Shown here piece by piece: positions 20,873 to 32,060 of a DNA stretch of 64,000 bases. The stretch comes from Lineus longissimus (lineage: Eukaryota > Nemertea > Pilidiophora > Heteronemertea > Lineidae). The notes beneath the pieces are model-generated. The model searched no databases, was not told the DNA's origin, and saw nothing but the letters and a program-made list of their open reading frames with translations. The stretch lies in the NCBI RefSeq assembly GCF_910592395.1, contig NC_088317.1, positions 11,470,001 to 11,534,000 on the forward strand, read 5' to 3'. The stretch's first letter is position 1; every line of letters starts with the position of its first letter. A program made the position numbers and the translations under genes.

Positions 20873-21714
20873 TGTATCACATCCATGTAGAGGGATAAAG
20901 ATGTAATTCGAAAAGGTAATATCATCCCAAGCAGTAGAATCCTTTGTAGTCCATTATGTCATCAAAAACATGCATGGGTGAGGGGTCGAGGAAAGTCCCG
21001 TGCTCTGGAGTACCTAAGCAGGGAAAAATCTTTTGAAGGGGGACTATAGGCAGGAGCATGGGGGTTAAATTGGCCATCTTCAGGTGACTAACATAGAGAG
21101 TATTAGGGCACTGGGACAGGTTAGATTCAGCATTAAATATATTTCTTGTAAAAGCTTGAATTGTTTAGACATACCGTGAGGTGCGAGAGATCCCTATTGG
21201 GGACTTTCTGTAACTTTCACTTGTCGCCCTAGTCTTTAGTGTCCCTTTAATCTTTTCGAATTTTTGATCTGGGAGTAAAAAAAACTAATGTGCATAAAAA
21301 GGTTTCTTGTGGGCTAAGGGGGGGGGGGGGGGGCGGAGGCGATCCTTTTCCATGATGATCATGACAAACATATACTATAATAGTAGTAACTCAATTTTTT
21401 TTCGAAACGCCTTGTATAAATTCATATCACCATCTCCCTCTGAAAGAAAAGCCAGTTGCGGACCGTACCTCCCACTGATGGAAGAGCCCTATCTTTTGTG
21501 TGTTTCGACCAATGTACTTGTATTGACAGCTGGGCTAACTCCAACATGTCCAAGGAAAACGGGTCTCTCACCCGAGTCATGAAATCTATTTTTGCCTGCA
21601 AAACGCTAAAGTACCGTTTTCAAGAACCTCATCGACAGGTTTCAAAAGTGCGCAAATTTCAAACTGGGTTACTTTTAGTTTAGGGGTACCCAGGACGACA
21701 TCTACCGATTCGGC
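20873..21714. other. Spacer with a G-run
   Basis: No recognised gene. A G-run lies at about 21319-21334; open frames across it are not supported. Confidence 0.5.
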
Positions 21715-22225
21715 TTTACTAACCGCACGAAACCTGTTGCAAAATGTTCAGCATATTTACATGTATCAAGATTGATCATCGTCATCATTTTGAGCGGGTG
21801 GGGTAACCCCCACCAAACGTCCCTAATCGCCCCACTCCAGATCTAAGCTAGACTAGCTCATTTACTAACCATGCCAATCGCACGAAACCTGTTGCAAAAT
21901 GTTCAACATATAATCCTCACGTTTCAAGAAAAACCAATGCCAGACCTTTTGTGTGGTGGGTTACCCCTACCAGACGCACATAATCATCATCCCCCAACCC
22001 CCCCCCCCCACCCTGCGTGAACGATGACAAGTGAGAAATTTATTGTACACAGAGTAAGTCTCTTTTCTATCTAAACTTTGCACAATTGAATTTGAATGGG
22101 AGCCTGGAAAGAGTGGAAAGAGTGAAACATACAAAAGTGCGAAACTTTCCTTCAGAAAACGAAAGCGAGGAAAGCAAAGTGCTGAAACATTTTGCAACAG
22201 GTTTCTAAATGAGCTAGTCTAGCCT
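21715..22225. repeat. Three copies of a ~45-base word, two direct and one inverted
   Basis: CGCACGAAACCTGTTGCAAA with flanking bases occurs at about 21724 and 21874. Its inverse (TTTTGCAACAGGTTTC) lies at about 22180, together with an inverted AGACTAGCTCATTT. The 21842-22220 interval is therefore a foldback structure of about 380 bases. Confidence 0.7.
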
Positions 22226-22862
22226 ACTTTAGGGGTCCATTTATTTATCCCCTCCTTACCACACCCACCACAACGAGCGCGGAAGACGTTCATATCCTTT
22301 GATAGTGACCCTAATTGAGCCTGAGACACTCATAGAAATTGGTTAACTTTTCAGCTAGGTTGACCCCCCCCCCCCCCCGATACTCAAGGAGGCATTAGAA
22401 ACCTCATATCACCAACGATCCGAGTCGATGTTATGGCGGAATTCTAGAAGCACGTGTAGTATTAGTCACATAAAGTAAACTCGACCGACATGGTGCGAGT
22501 TGTCGAAGTCAGAGAAGAATGGTGGGTTTTCCCTAATCGTGAATGATTTATTGACTGTTGAGAATAAGATAATAAGAATCTACGAGATAGATACCACCAC
22601 AAAGTATGTTGAGTACGCAAAGGGTATATAAAGGATTTGAGGGCATGTGGCTGTAACAGGACTGACACAAAACCAGCTAGAAGTTGACAAGGATCATAGA
22701 ACTTGAGAGATAAATGGTGTTGCAGTTCTACCATCTGCAGATGGGTTACATCCAGACAGAAGTTAGGAAGAAAGTAAACCTTCGAGATATAGCCAAGACA
22801 AAATGTACGTTTTCGTGAGAATACAACTAGACTGGCACTGGGAGTACAGTGGGACTCAATTA
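22226..22862. other. Spacer with no recognised gene
   Basis: A 139-codon minus-strand frame (22462-22881) has no domain and crosses the end of the neighbouring transposon, so it is not called. A C-run lies at about 22366-22378. Confidence 0.5.
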
Positions 22863-23040
22863 CCCTCCTATGGCAAGCCAAAGCGGAATTTATTCAAGAC
22901 TGTGGAATTACTATTCAAGAAGTTAAATATGTGTTCAAGACCAAAATATGTTCAATCCTGAATCAAATATTGTCAACCTTGAATCAAATATGTCCAACCG
23001 TTGAACATTTTCAAACATGAATAAGTTGTAAAATCTATAT

Positions 23041-23623
23041 AATGCATTCTTGAATACTTTTGTTCAACCTTGAATCACATATTGTCAACCTTGAATGAAA
23101 TATATTCAAGGCGCACGTGACCATATCCAAGACGCACGTGACCACAAAATTGATGACGTAGAACCCATTGTACTTCTGATGCGTTGCGCTTCATGACATG
23201 ATTGAATTACCGGTAGTAGCATGCATGGCAAACATTATAAACCCTCAAAATACAATCCTATACAAATGGCAACTGCTCAAGCTCCCTAATTTCTGAGGGA
23301 GCACCCGTCGCAGAATTTTGAAGATCCCGCAAGAGATCTTCGAAATTACTGGCATGAGCCAGTAAATTTAGCTTCTCCTTGTCCATTATAAGGATTCTTC
23401 TTCTGTCACTGTCAGTCGTGTGTCTGTTTAGTTTTGTAAAAAACTCATTAAACCTCGTGCGAAGAATTCGACCTCCGCAATGCATCAGAAGTACCATGGG
23501 TTCTACGTCATCAATTTCGTGGTCACGTGCGTCTTGGATATAGTCACGTGCGTCTTGAATATATTTCATTCAAGGTTGACAATATTTGATTCAAGGTTGA
23601 ACAAAAGTATTCAAGAATGCATT
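23041..23623. repeat. Nested inverted repeat, ~147-base arms
   Basis: The left arm (23041-23187) and right arm (23476-23623) share AATGCATTCTTGAATAC, paired CACGTGCGTCTTG words and GTACTTCTGATGC in inverted order. It resembles the outer TIR in its TTGAAT words, so it may be a related element inserted inside the larger one. Confidence 0.85.
23258..23569 (-). CDS. Unidentified 103-codon frame inside nested inverted repeat
   Basis: The first ~30 codons lie in the repeat arm (YIQDARDYIQDARD reflects a DNA repeat). The rest (HCGGRILRTRFNEFFTKLNR, then a helical acidic/basic stretch) lies between the arms and looks protein-like. No family is recognised and no splice context was found. Confidence 0.25.
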   Translation of the reverse strand: MKYIQDARDYIQDARDHEIDDVEPMVLLMHCGGRILRTRFNEFFTKLNRHTTDSDRRRILIMDKEKLNLLAHASNFEDLLRDLQNSATGAPSEIRELEQLPFV

Positions 23624-24584
23624 ATAAGCGCGCAGCAGAAAAGCCGAAGGCTTTTCTGCGAAGCGCTACTATGGTTAACGTGCATACGACGTCATCCAAT
23701 GTAAACAATGTTTCTCAAGTCCATGGATTCGTTTCAAATGGCTTAAATTTGACTTAAAATGGCCGCCAGAAGAGATAAACGCGCGAAAGTAGTAACTCGA
23801 CTATTCTGAGCTCCGAGAGAGAACCACACGATTATTCTCACTGTTTTTTAATCCAACTTCAATTTCAGGGGGTTTACCCCCCCGACATATGTGTTTTGAT
23901 TTTTGAAACTTTAGTGATAATATCCAAAAGATGCTTAAAATGGATATAATCCCGAAATAATGAGCAAAAGACGGGCAGGCGTTTCGAGAAAAAAATTTTA
24001 TTTTGAGATTTCAATAAACCTTTTGAACGAATTCCACACGGGCCGTGGTGGGATCCGAAGACACCTCAAGGAGAAATGTATGTTTTTATGGGGTACCATT
24101 GGTTTTGCAGATCTTCCGTTTTTTTCTAAAGAATAATCAATATTCGCTAGCAGGCTTTTTATGCTCCCAGGTATGAAGAGGGTTCTATGTTCCTCAGGTT
24201 CTTTGTTCATCAGTCTGGTGTTCCTCAAGAGTCAAGTGTCTTCAAGTCTCTTGGCCAGCAAAAACCCTTTCCAACCAATTTTTTATGCATTCGGCAATAT
24301 GCTGGTGGGGGAAAAACCTGATCCCAAGATCCCTGACCCCTTGAATTGGTTGCCCAGGTACGACCACAAGCAATTGTCTCAAGGAAGCCACCAGTACGAC
24401 CACTTGGGAGTCTTGCCAATATCATGCCAGTGAAAAGGAAGGGTAATGATGGTTGAGGGTTGCAGTTAGGGTACCATCAAAGGAGTACCTCTTCCTCGCT
24501 CTGGGTTAAACGTGTCAAAGGACTGCACCATCATGAAGATTTGGGGGTTCTACTCGAGCGCCCCAGTGTAAGCAGCTCAGAAGG

Positions 24585-24965
24585 ACTTATTGAGAGGCCA
24601 ATAGGGGGTTTGAGGGGCCTTCCCCCCAATGCACTGGCTGAAACATGTCAGAAGGACGGGGGTTGGGGGGGGGGCTCTCCATGGCGACAGTTGCGCGAGT
24701 TCAATAGAGCTTGCACTTTACATTAGAATCTGCCAGAGTCCCAGACTACGATAGTCTGGACACCTTTCGGGGGGGGGGACATTTTCCATTTCTTTGCCGG
24801 CTATTATGACGATGGAGTTGAGTTACTGCTAATGCGATACACGGAGAAAACTGTCTATCAAAACAAAAAATTGGCGGAAGGAACTATAGCAGGGTCCCAA
24901 CCAGGGGGTTTGGGGGGTTTCCCCCAACCTAAAGGCGCTGCGCGCTTACTAGGGCACTGCACTGA
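24585..24965 (+). repeat. Diverged third copy of the G-rich dispersed element
   Basis: The order of words follows the 3' part of the 4.0-6.2 kb pair: AGAAGGACTT, GGGGGTTTGAGGGG, CCCCCCAATGCACTGG, AGAGCTTGCACTT, then ACAAAAAATTGGCGGAAGGA and CCCCCAACCTAAAG. Internal deletions and rearrangement are present. Confidence 0.7.
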
Positions 24966-25211
24966 TAATATTATTTTCATATATGAGCTAGATTTTACAA
25001 CTTTTTGTATTCATGTTTTGAAAATGTTCAAGGGTTGGACATATTTAATTCAAGGTAATTGACAATATTTGATTCAAGGTTGACAATATTTGATTCAAGG
25101 TTGACAATATTTGATTCAGGATTGAACATATTTTGGTCTTGAACATATATTTAACTTCTTGAATAATTCCACAGTCTTGAATAAATTCCGCTTTGGCTTG
25201 CCATACCCTCC

Positions 25212-25942
25212 CACCCTCCCCCCAGATTATGATATACTAGCAGACATCATTTACTTGACCCTAATGTAATTTGATAGGATGAAAATGATTGGACACTCCG
25301 TCATGAATGCATCTGCCAAGAAATAGCACGTGGTTATGTTACCGCAGCCTGAATAGAGAAATAGGCAATGACACGTGGTATTTCAACGCATGTGCAGGCG
25401 ATCGTAAACAATGACATTATTTCAATTCAGTACATGCGCAATACATCGACTCGCATCGTTGATCATCTGGCCTCCCGCCTGTACCATGTGTTGGCCTACT
25501 CGCCGACGAACTAAATCCGCGCCTCGAGTGTCAGATCGGCACGGAAAGATGTAGAGCATCTTTCTGTACGCTCAGAATGAGGTTGCTAAAACACTAAGTT
25601 AAAACTAACAAGAAGCAAAAAACATCCTGAGCAAGCTTGCAAAATACTCGGCGAGCAACGAGGTGTTTGATAGTTGATGCAAGTTTCTCGAAATTGAATC
25701 TATTTTTGTCTGTCATGTGACCTCGGCAAATTCCCGGCCAATCTTGACTCTAGAGGCGCTGATTTCGTTGCTTACAAATTTCGGTACTGTGCGAGTTTGG
25801 CCCAAGCCGCGGTGGGATTGAAAATGTCCTCGTCCATGTCATGTCTGTGAGTTTGATTTGAAGAGGCGTTTATCTGCATCATTGGAACAAAAAAGTGGCA
25901 GTGAATTCATTCAGACATAAACAAAATGGTAAGCATATGATA
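25212..25942. other. Spacer with no recognised gene
   Basis: Unique sequence without long open frames or clear repeats. Confidence 0.5.
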
Positions 25943-25944
25943 TA

Positions 25945-26781
25945 CCGTATTTGACGGTGTATAAGTCGCACCTAGGCCTATTTACATAAAAAAATCCCAC
26001 AAAAGTGGGGGGTGCGACTTATATATGGAAGTGCGACTTATACACAAAAAGCCCCAGATGAATGACGAAAATGATAATACACCCAAACCTAAAACATTGA
26101 CCACTCTTACATGTACACGCATACAGCTGTACCCAAGCATAATTACCGGTAATTTTCATTTGACCTCGATTCCTGAAAATTCCCACCGTTTCACCAATCA
26201 AAACCTCACAGACTCCGTTAGTATTTATTTTCTAGTTAGTTTTGCTACGCCAGACGGCGAACCATTGTTTCAATGATCGTCTGCTCGAGGGTGAAAATGG
26301 CGCCGGATCGAAGATTGTCACTCCAACAGACACTGCAATAACGTGGTTTCGTTGTGTTTCTCGGCTGCTGTTCTCCACTACTAACATATTAAGCCAGGGC
26401 GTTCAACGTTTTTTGGCCTTCTACCAATGATTTATTTATCATGTCATGACTGGGAAAGGATTTATGCCTGGAATGCAGCGAGACGCTCGAGTTGCCTAGG
26501 CTCGGCAGTGCGTGCATTAGCCGGGTGTACGGGCCACTCCCGCCGCCAGACAAGATAAGATGACGCACATCTTGTTGTATTCAATGAAAAATCATCATCA
26601 GGCAGGCCCAAGATTACTTGAATCTTGTTGTATTCGATGAAAAAAATGTTCTTCAGACGACAAGCCCGAGGAAATCGTTATAGTTGTGCTGAGGGCTAAA
26701 AAACTTTTTACATCAACTTTTTGCGCCAAAGTCGGGGGTGCGACTTATACACCCATGCGACTTATACACCGTCAAATACGG
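25945..26781. mobile_element. 837-bp TIR element at a TA target
   Basis: Starts CCGTATTTGACGGTGTATAA and ends with the inverse TTATACACCGTCAAATACGG, followed inward by GTCGCACC/GTCGCATG. TA dinucleotides flank both ends, as for Tc1/mariner-pogo elements. Internal short frames are not convincing, so it is non-autonomous. Confidence 0.85.
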
Positions 26782-26919
26782 TACAACATTCCGGAAATTT
26801 CGCAGAAGATGCTGTTCATATTTAACCTGGCTATTTCCATGTGTCTGGGCTGTTATTAAAGCTGAACTGTCTCCATTTAAGGTGCCTGCGCCATGTTTAA
26901 AAAAAAGTAAGGGTTAAAA

Positions 26920-27038
26920 TTTACAATCCCGATCGGAAATGACGTAGTTTGATCGCATTCAACTATAAATCCATTGAACAGTGGTGCCTCGTTAGTCAAC
27001 CGATGACCTTTTTTTGGGGTGTGATCGGGGATTGTAAA
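26920..27038 (-). mobile_element. 119-bp MITE, copy 2
   Basis: Reverse-orientation copy of the element at 9511. Ends are TTTACAATCCCGATC and GATCGGGGATTGTAAA. The G/C pair at the fifth arm position of copy 1 is C/G here on both sides. Confidence 0.85.
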
Positions 27039-28341
27039 CTCATTCCAAAGTAAGCCGTGCCACCGCGCGACTACCTTTGTAACTAGCAACTACCATCCGG
27101 CTAGTTTTAACCCTTTAGCTCCTGGCCCTGGGGTCTACAAATTTTTTTCCAGCATCTCCCTGAAGATTTCCAGGTAGCCTATTCCTATAGTGACACTAGT
27201 GTAGGCCTACACCTTTCCAGGGGCGCCGAGTGTCCGAAATAGTGATGTCATAGGGGACACTAGGCCTCATGGTGGAGGGACAAAGGAGATAGTCATTGTT
27301 GACAAACACACTTGAATGCCTTTAATGACGGACAAGGGGGAAAGAGATAGTTCCAATGCAAGCCACCAATTTTGGGAAGCATTTATAGACTGTCTTTGGG
27401 CAAAAGAGATCTATATGCAAAAAGTTGGAAATGAAGTACTACAAGTGATAGGGAGATGGTAAGAGAGTATGTTTATACCGTCAATGAAAAAAGTTGACCC
27501 GGAATCAGAAAACCACCTTGCCCAGGTGAAATTTTTGCATGCGAGGATTCGTATAGGCTACGCCTATGCACAGCAATTTACCTGGGGAGAGATTTTCTTT
27601 TTCCAAAACAATACAGGGGACTGATGATTTTTACGCAGAGTAGCCGCTGTTCGGTTGGAGATTTCGTCAAAACAGGGCCGAATCAAAGTGTGACGATACC
27701 CTGGGGCGAATCGAAATGCATTAAACAACAATCTGCATCGCTGCCAGAGATTATTTTTCTCTTTCCGCAAAGAAGTCGTGCTTTGAACTGGCAAAAGTCC
27801 GCAAAAGATTTCGAGTGTGCTAACTTTTCCGTAGTACGCATGCGCACCAACATGATCGGTTCGGGGCTGCCTGTTTCGACAACGATTCCGTCAATGTCGT
27901 GGCGTGTGGGAGGATGTAGACGGTCTGGTCCCATTAATAATGCGATAATCTTGAAAGTACATTGGTCTCAATATCTATTTCCCCGTTTCCATGACAAAAT
28001 CCTAGCGTGAAACCACAACACAACACATCACAAGCCATTTCAATTTTCTGTAGAAAGCGCATGCGCATTAACTCAAACGCATGCGCTACCCTCAAACTAT
28101 TCAGGACGAAGTTTGGCGAAGGTATTTTTGAATTCAAATCCTACACTTGGGTATTGGGATCATTATGCTTATCTCCGGGCAAAATACCTATCCTTCTCCT
28201 GTTTGTTGTGTTTAGTTTCCTTCCCACATTCTCCCCACCTATTTTCTATACTATGTCAGCGTCTATTGGGTCAACTGCCATGATGGCGTCATCCTAACTA
28301 TATAATTACTATATCCCCCCTCTCCCCACCACCTACTGTCC
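27039..28341. other. Spacer with no recognised gene
   Basis: A 128-codon plus-strand frame (27624-28010) and overlapping minus frames lack motifs. Nothing else stands out. Confidence 0.5.
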
Positions 28342-28817
28342 AGAGGGGATCATATCACTCCGGTTCTGTGCGCACTCCACTGGCTTCCTTTGAAAGCAAG
28401 GCTCGAGTACAAGGTTAATCTAATGGTCTACAAATGTCTACATGATTACGCACCAAAATATCTCGCAGACTGCTTGGAAGTTTAGAAACCCTCACGCTCC
28501 CTGCGGTCAAGTACAATGGGTCTGTGTAAGGAAATCCGCACAAACCGGGTGATAGGCTCCTCTGCATTCGCAGTGGCGGGACCAAAGCTATGGAATGAGC
28601 TTCCAAATAGTGTTCGTGGCCAGAGTACCCTGGGTCGTTTTAAAACTGCACTAAAAACTCATATTTTTAAGAAATTCTTTTGAATCCTTTGCACGTTTTC
28701 TTTAGTAATGACTTTTATTCTATCTTGTATTAATGTTATGTTTTATTATAAATTGTAAAGCGCTTAGAAGTTTTAACAACGTTAAGCGCTATAAAAATGT
28801 TTTTAATAATAAAATAA
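28342..28817 (+). mobile_element. LINE 3' end with RT C-terminus and AAT-rich tail
   Basis: Encodes LHWLPLKARLEYKVNLMVYK, YAPKYLADCL, then after one in-frame TAG LRSS, AFAVAGPKLWNELPNSVRGQ, FKTALKTHIFKKFF and stop. These are C-terminal signatures of L2-like reverse transcriptases. A 3' part with GCGCTATAAAAATG and an AATAAT tail follows. The polymerase core is missing. Confidence 0.85.
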
Positions 28818-29109
28818 TAATACTTTTCAAGGTCACATAGGTCAAATGGCATTAATTTGCCATTTGAGTGTAACTGTGACACGTTTCTTAACTGGTAGGG
28901 CTATGACTATGAGCTTGGAAGTTTTTATGCATGACCCCCTAGGTCAGACCTTTGACAGCCAATTTTGGTCTGATCTGATTCTTTACTGGGCCACCAGGGG
29001 GCAAAGCTGAAAACACAAAAAGTGTGATATCTCACTTATTATGCCCCCGCTCAACGAAGTTGAGATGGGGGCATTATGTTCTTGGCTGGTTTCCGCGTCC
29101 GCGTCCGCA

Positions 29110-29710
29110 CTCTATTCCGCTCTATAACTCAGGAACCGCTTGTCCGGTAGACTTGAAATTTTTATGGTGTGAAGGCCTAGGGTCTCGAAGGTTCCCTATT
29201 GATTTTGGGCCAAAGCCCAAATCCAAGATGGCCGCCAGGCCACCATATTGGTTTTTTGCATTCCGACGCCTAACGATAGAACTGAGTGAGTGATAAACCT
29301 AAAACTTCTGTGTTGTGATTCTCTAGTGTAGGGGAGGTGCCCTATCGATTCTGGGCCCGAACTAAAATCCATCATGGCCGCTAGGCGGCCATCTTTGTTT
29401 TTCACATTCTGCCCCATAACTTAAGAACCGAGTGAGTGATAAACCTGAAACTTCTGTGGTGTGATGCTCTAGTGTAGGGGAGGTGCGCTATTGATTTTGG
29501 ACCCGACCTAAAATCCATCATGGCCGCCAGGCGGCCATCTTTGTTTTTTTTATTCCGCCCCATAACTTGAGAACCGAGTGAGTGATAAACCTGAAACTTC
29601 TGTGGTGTGATGTTCTGGTGAAGGGGAGGTGCCCTATTGATTTTGGGCCCGACCCAAAATCCAAGATGGCCGCCAGGCCACAAACTTGATTTTTGCATTC
29701 CGCCCTATAA
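29110..29710. repeat. 146-147-bp tandem repeat, four copies
   Basis: ATGGCCGCCAGG-type words fall at 29227, 29374, 29520 and 29666. Each unit includes AACCGAGTGAGTGATAAACC and GGGGAGGTGCCCTATTGATT. Confidence 0.9.
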
Positions 29711-29740
29711 CAGTTTAACCCGAGAACCATTCCATCTCCA

Positions 29741-29971
29741 TTGCATACTGTGATCGGCGGAGATTTCAACTACAACCTACTCAAAGAACGTCTTCAAGTG
29801 CCGGAACACCCCCTCCATTCATTTCAACAACTCATCAAGGAACCTACAACACTCAACTGCACACTGTTAGATCACATCTATATCAAGTCGCATCTTGATG
29901 AAATACATGCAGGAGTGTGCAGAACATACTACAGCCACCACAACCCAGTCTACTATATGTTCAATCAGTAA
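29741..29971 (+). pseudogene. Endonuclease C-terminal relic (Helitron- or LINE-type)
   Basis: Reads GGDFNYNLL, FQQLIKEPTT, LLDHIYIK and YYSHHNPVYYMF. This matches the C-terminal half of the exonuclease-endonuclease-phosphatase fold (GDFN, the DH pair, SDH) used by non-LTR elements and by some Helitrons. The final SDH is SHH, so one catalytic Asp is lost. N-terminal motifs are absent. Confidence 0.65.
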
Positions 29972-30029
29972 TAGAGTGGCCACTCGGCATCCCTTGGAAG
30001 CAACTCCTCCACTTCGACCATTGCCTCCA

Positions 30030-30455
30030 CAGCTGCTACCAGAACACCAGCTACGATACCCATCCAATTGATGTTCCTCAACTCCCACCTCAGCCCAACA
30101 CACCAACCCACAAATTCGGCTTCTTCCATATAAAGCAATGGCGGACGAATGCCCAAGAGTTGTAACAAGCAAACCGTTTCCACTGTGACGACTGCCTTGA
30201 TCTACAGCTGCTCTCCGAACACCGATTACGATGCCAATCACCGCTTTAAGGCTGATTACTCCACCAAGGACACTTCTTTCCACTGTAACCACCTCCAGAG
30301 CTGCTCTCAGAACACCAGTTACAGTGCTCATAATCAGTCCTTTCATGGCTGATTACTGCAACAAGGACACGGTTTTCACCATGACCACTGTCTCCAAAGG
30401 TACTCTCCAAACCCAACTTACGATGCCCATCATCAGTCCTTTCAATGTTTTATGA
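30030..30455 (+). repeat. Degenerate ~95-bp tandem repeat
   Basis: CTGCT...GAACACC.GTTACGATGC.CATCA followed by AGTCCTTTCATGGCTGATTAC recurs about four times with substantial divergence. Open frames on both strands follow from the repeat. Confidence 0.7.
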
Positions 30456-30485
30456 CTGGTTGATGAAAACTTGTCACACTACATA

Positions 30486-30970
30486 CCGTATTTATGCGCA
30501 TTTTAGCACATGCGCTTATAAACAAAAATCGCTTGTTTTAGGGTATATTTTCAGCCTTCACTTTGCCCGATTATAAACGTATGTGCTAATATTTTTCGGA
30601 GACGTCATCGTCACTGCATCGAAGGGAGGCTGCATGACTTCTAATAACATGCTGGAAGAATACGTGAACAAACTGTCACAGTCCCGTGCTGCATGCTTCC
30701 ATGTTTTACCCCGCTAGTACTCTAGCATGTTAACTCTGAATACCGCGCACTGCCACATGAAAGACGAAGAGAAAGACACTTTTAAGCAGCAAAACACACA
30801 ACTGCTGTTCATTCCAGGTGGAATGACCCCTCTCCTGCCACCAATCAACACGCACATCAAGAACATTTTTGTTCAATTATTAGCGCACTGCGCTTAAACT
30901 GCGCTTATAATTGAATTTAACTGCACCCTCAATTAGCGCGTGCAGTGCGCTAAAATGCACCTAAATACAG
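30486..30970. mobile_element. 485-bp TIR element at a TA target, nested
   Basis: Ends CCGTATTTATGCGCATTTTA and the inverse TAAAATGCACCTAAATACAG, flanked by TA on both sides. It shares the CCGTATTT terminus with the 837-bp element at 25.9 kb and lies within the 2.05-kb insertion. Confidence 0.75.
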
Positions 30971-32060
30971 TAAGCAGATTACTACCAGTATAAGCACTTA
31001 AATTCATTTCCTTCAACCTACCCAACATTAAAAATATGCCCACTCAGCGGGGGCATACATTGCGATTCACTCGAATCGCGTTATGTCTAGTTAGTGATTT
31101 GTTTTTGATGAGATTTTGATGGTAGGTACTCCCAGCCAGGATGCATCACATATGATAGAGGTTTTCGATTTGAACTATTTTTCAAGGTCATAGAGGTCAA
31201 ATGGTGTAAATTGGCCTTTGAGCGTAACTGTGGCACGTTTCATAACTGCTAGGGATATGGGCTTGAAACTTTGTACACAAGACCCCCTAGGTCAGGTAAC
31301 CTCTGACACTGATGTTTGGTCTGATCTGTTTCTCGACTTAGACATCAGGGGCAAAAAAGTGAAAACATAGGAATTGTGATATCTCACTCATTAGTGATTC
31401 ATATTCAATAAAGTTGTTATGGTTGTTACTCCCAGCAAGGATACATTATATCTTATACAGGTTTTTGATTTGACCAACTTTTCAAGGTCATAGAGGTAAA
31501 ATGCTGTGAATTTGCTGTTTGGCGGCTTAACTATGGCATTTTTCTTAACTGCAATGACAATTAAGTTCATATTTGTTGCACATTATCCCAAAGGTAAGGT
31601 TGGCCTAAGATAAGGACTTCCACATGGACAGATGAAGTGCCCTATGATTAGGATACAGATACTAGTAGTACCTCAGAGTCTTCTTCGGTCATATCTCAAG
31701 AAACATTCATTGTCAATTAAGTCGTTACCTAAATACCGGTGAGCACAATGGCCCCTGGCCTTTTCATTTATTTGACCTAATTTTCAAGGTCACTTAGGTG
31801 AAATGGTATTAATTGTACGTTTGAGTGTAACTATATGGCTCGTTTCTTAACTGCTAAAGCTGAAAGTTGAAATTTGGTACACACGACTCCCTACGTCATG
31901 TAACCTCTGACATGGAATTTCGGTCTGATGTGATTCTTGACTTGGCCACCAAGGGGCCAAAACTAAAAAAGGTAAAAAGTGCAATATCTAGCTTATTAGT
32001 GACATGCTTTCGATGATATTTTTATGGTAGGTACTCCATGCAAGGATACATCACATAACC

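Larger units (their letters stand above)
22869..25205. mobile_element. 2.34-kb DNA element with long subrepeat-bearing TIRs
   Basis: Ends are TATGGCAAGCCAAAGCGG and its inverse, extending inward for about 150-200 bases through words such as TTCAAGACTGTGGAATTA. Each arm holds short tandem repeats of CAACCTTGAATCAAATATTG type. Identical 6-base direct repeats CCCTCC flank it (22863-22868 and 25206-25211), taken as the target duplication. Inside are a second nested inverted repeat, a member of the G-rich dispersed family, and open frames of unknown function. No transposase is recognised, so the superfamily is undetermined. Confidence 0.82.
29042..31090. mobile_element. 2.05-kb insertion with TTA target duplication
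   Basis: The repeat unit is interrupted between CACTTATTA and TTAGTGATTTG. Other units read CTTATTAGTGAC without a break, so TTA is the likely 3-base duplication, as in PIF/Harbinger elements. The left end begins TGCCCCCGCTCAACG; the right end holds the related GCGGGGGCATAC followed by GCGTTATGTCTAG, so the left terminus may be truncated. The interior carries tandem repeats, an endonuclease relic and a nested TIR element. Confidence 0.7.

Noticed and set aside
22462-22881. 139-codon minus-strand frame as a gene
   Set aside because: No domain or splice signals, and it runs across a transposon end.
27624-28010. 128-codon plus-strand frame as a gene
   Set aside because: No recognisable motif; equal-length frames exist on the opposite strand.
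29867-30346. 159-codon Gly/Val-rich minus-strand frame
   Set aside because: It is the shadow of a ~95-bp tandem repeat.
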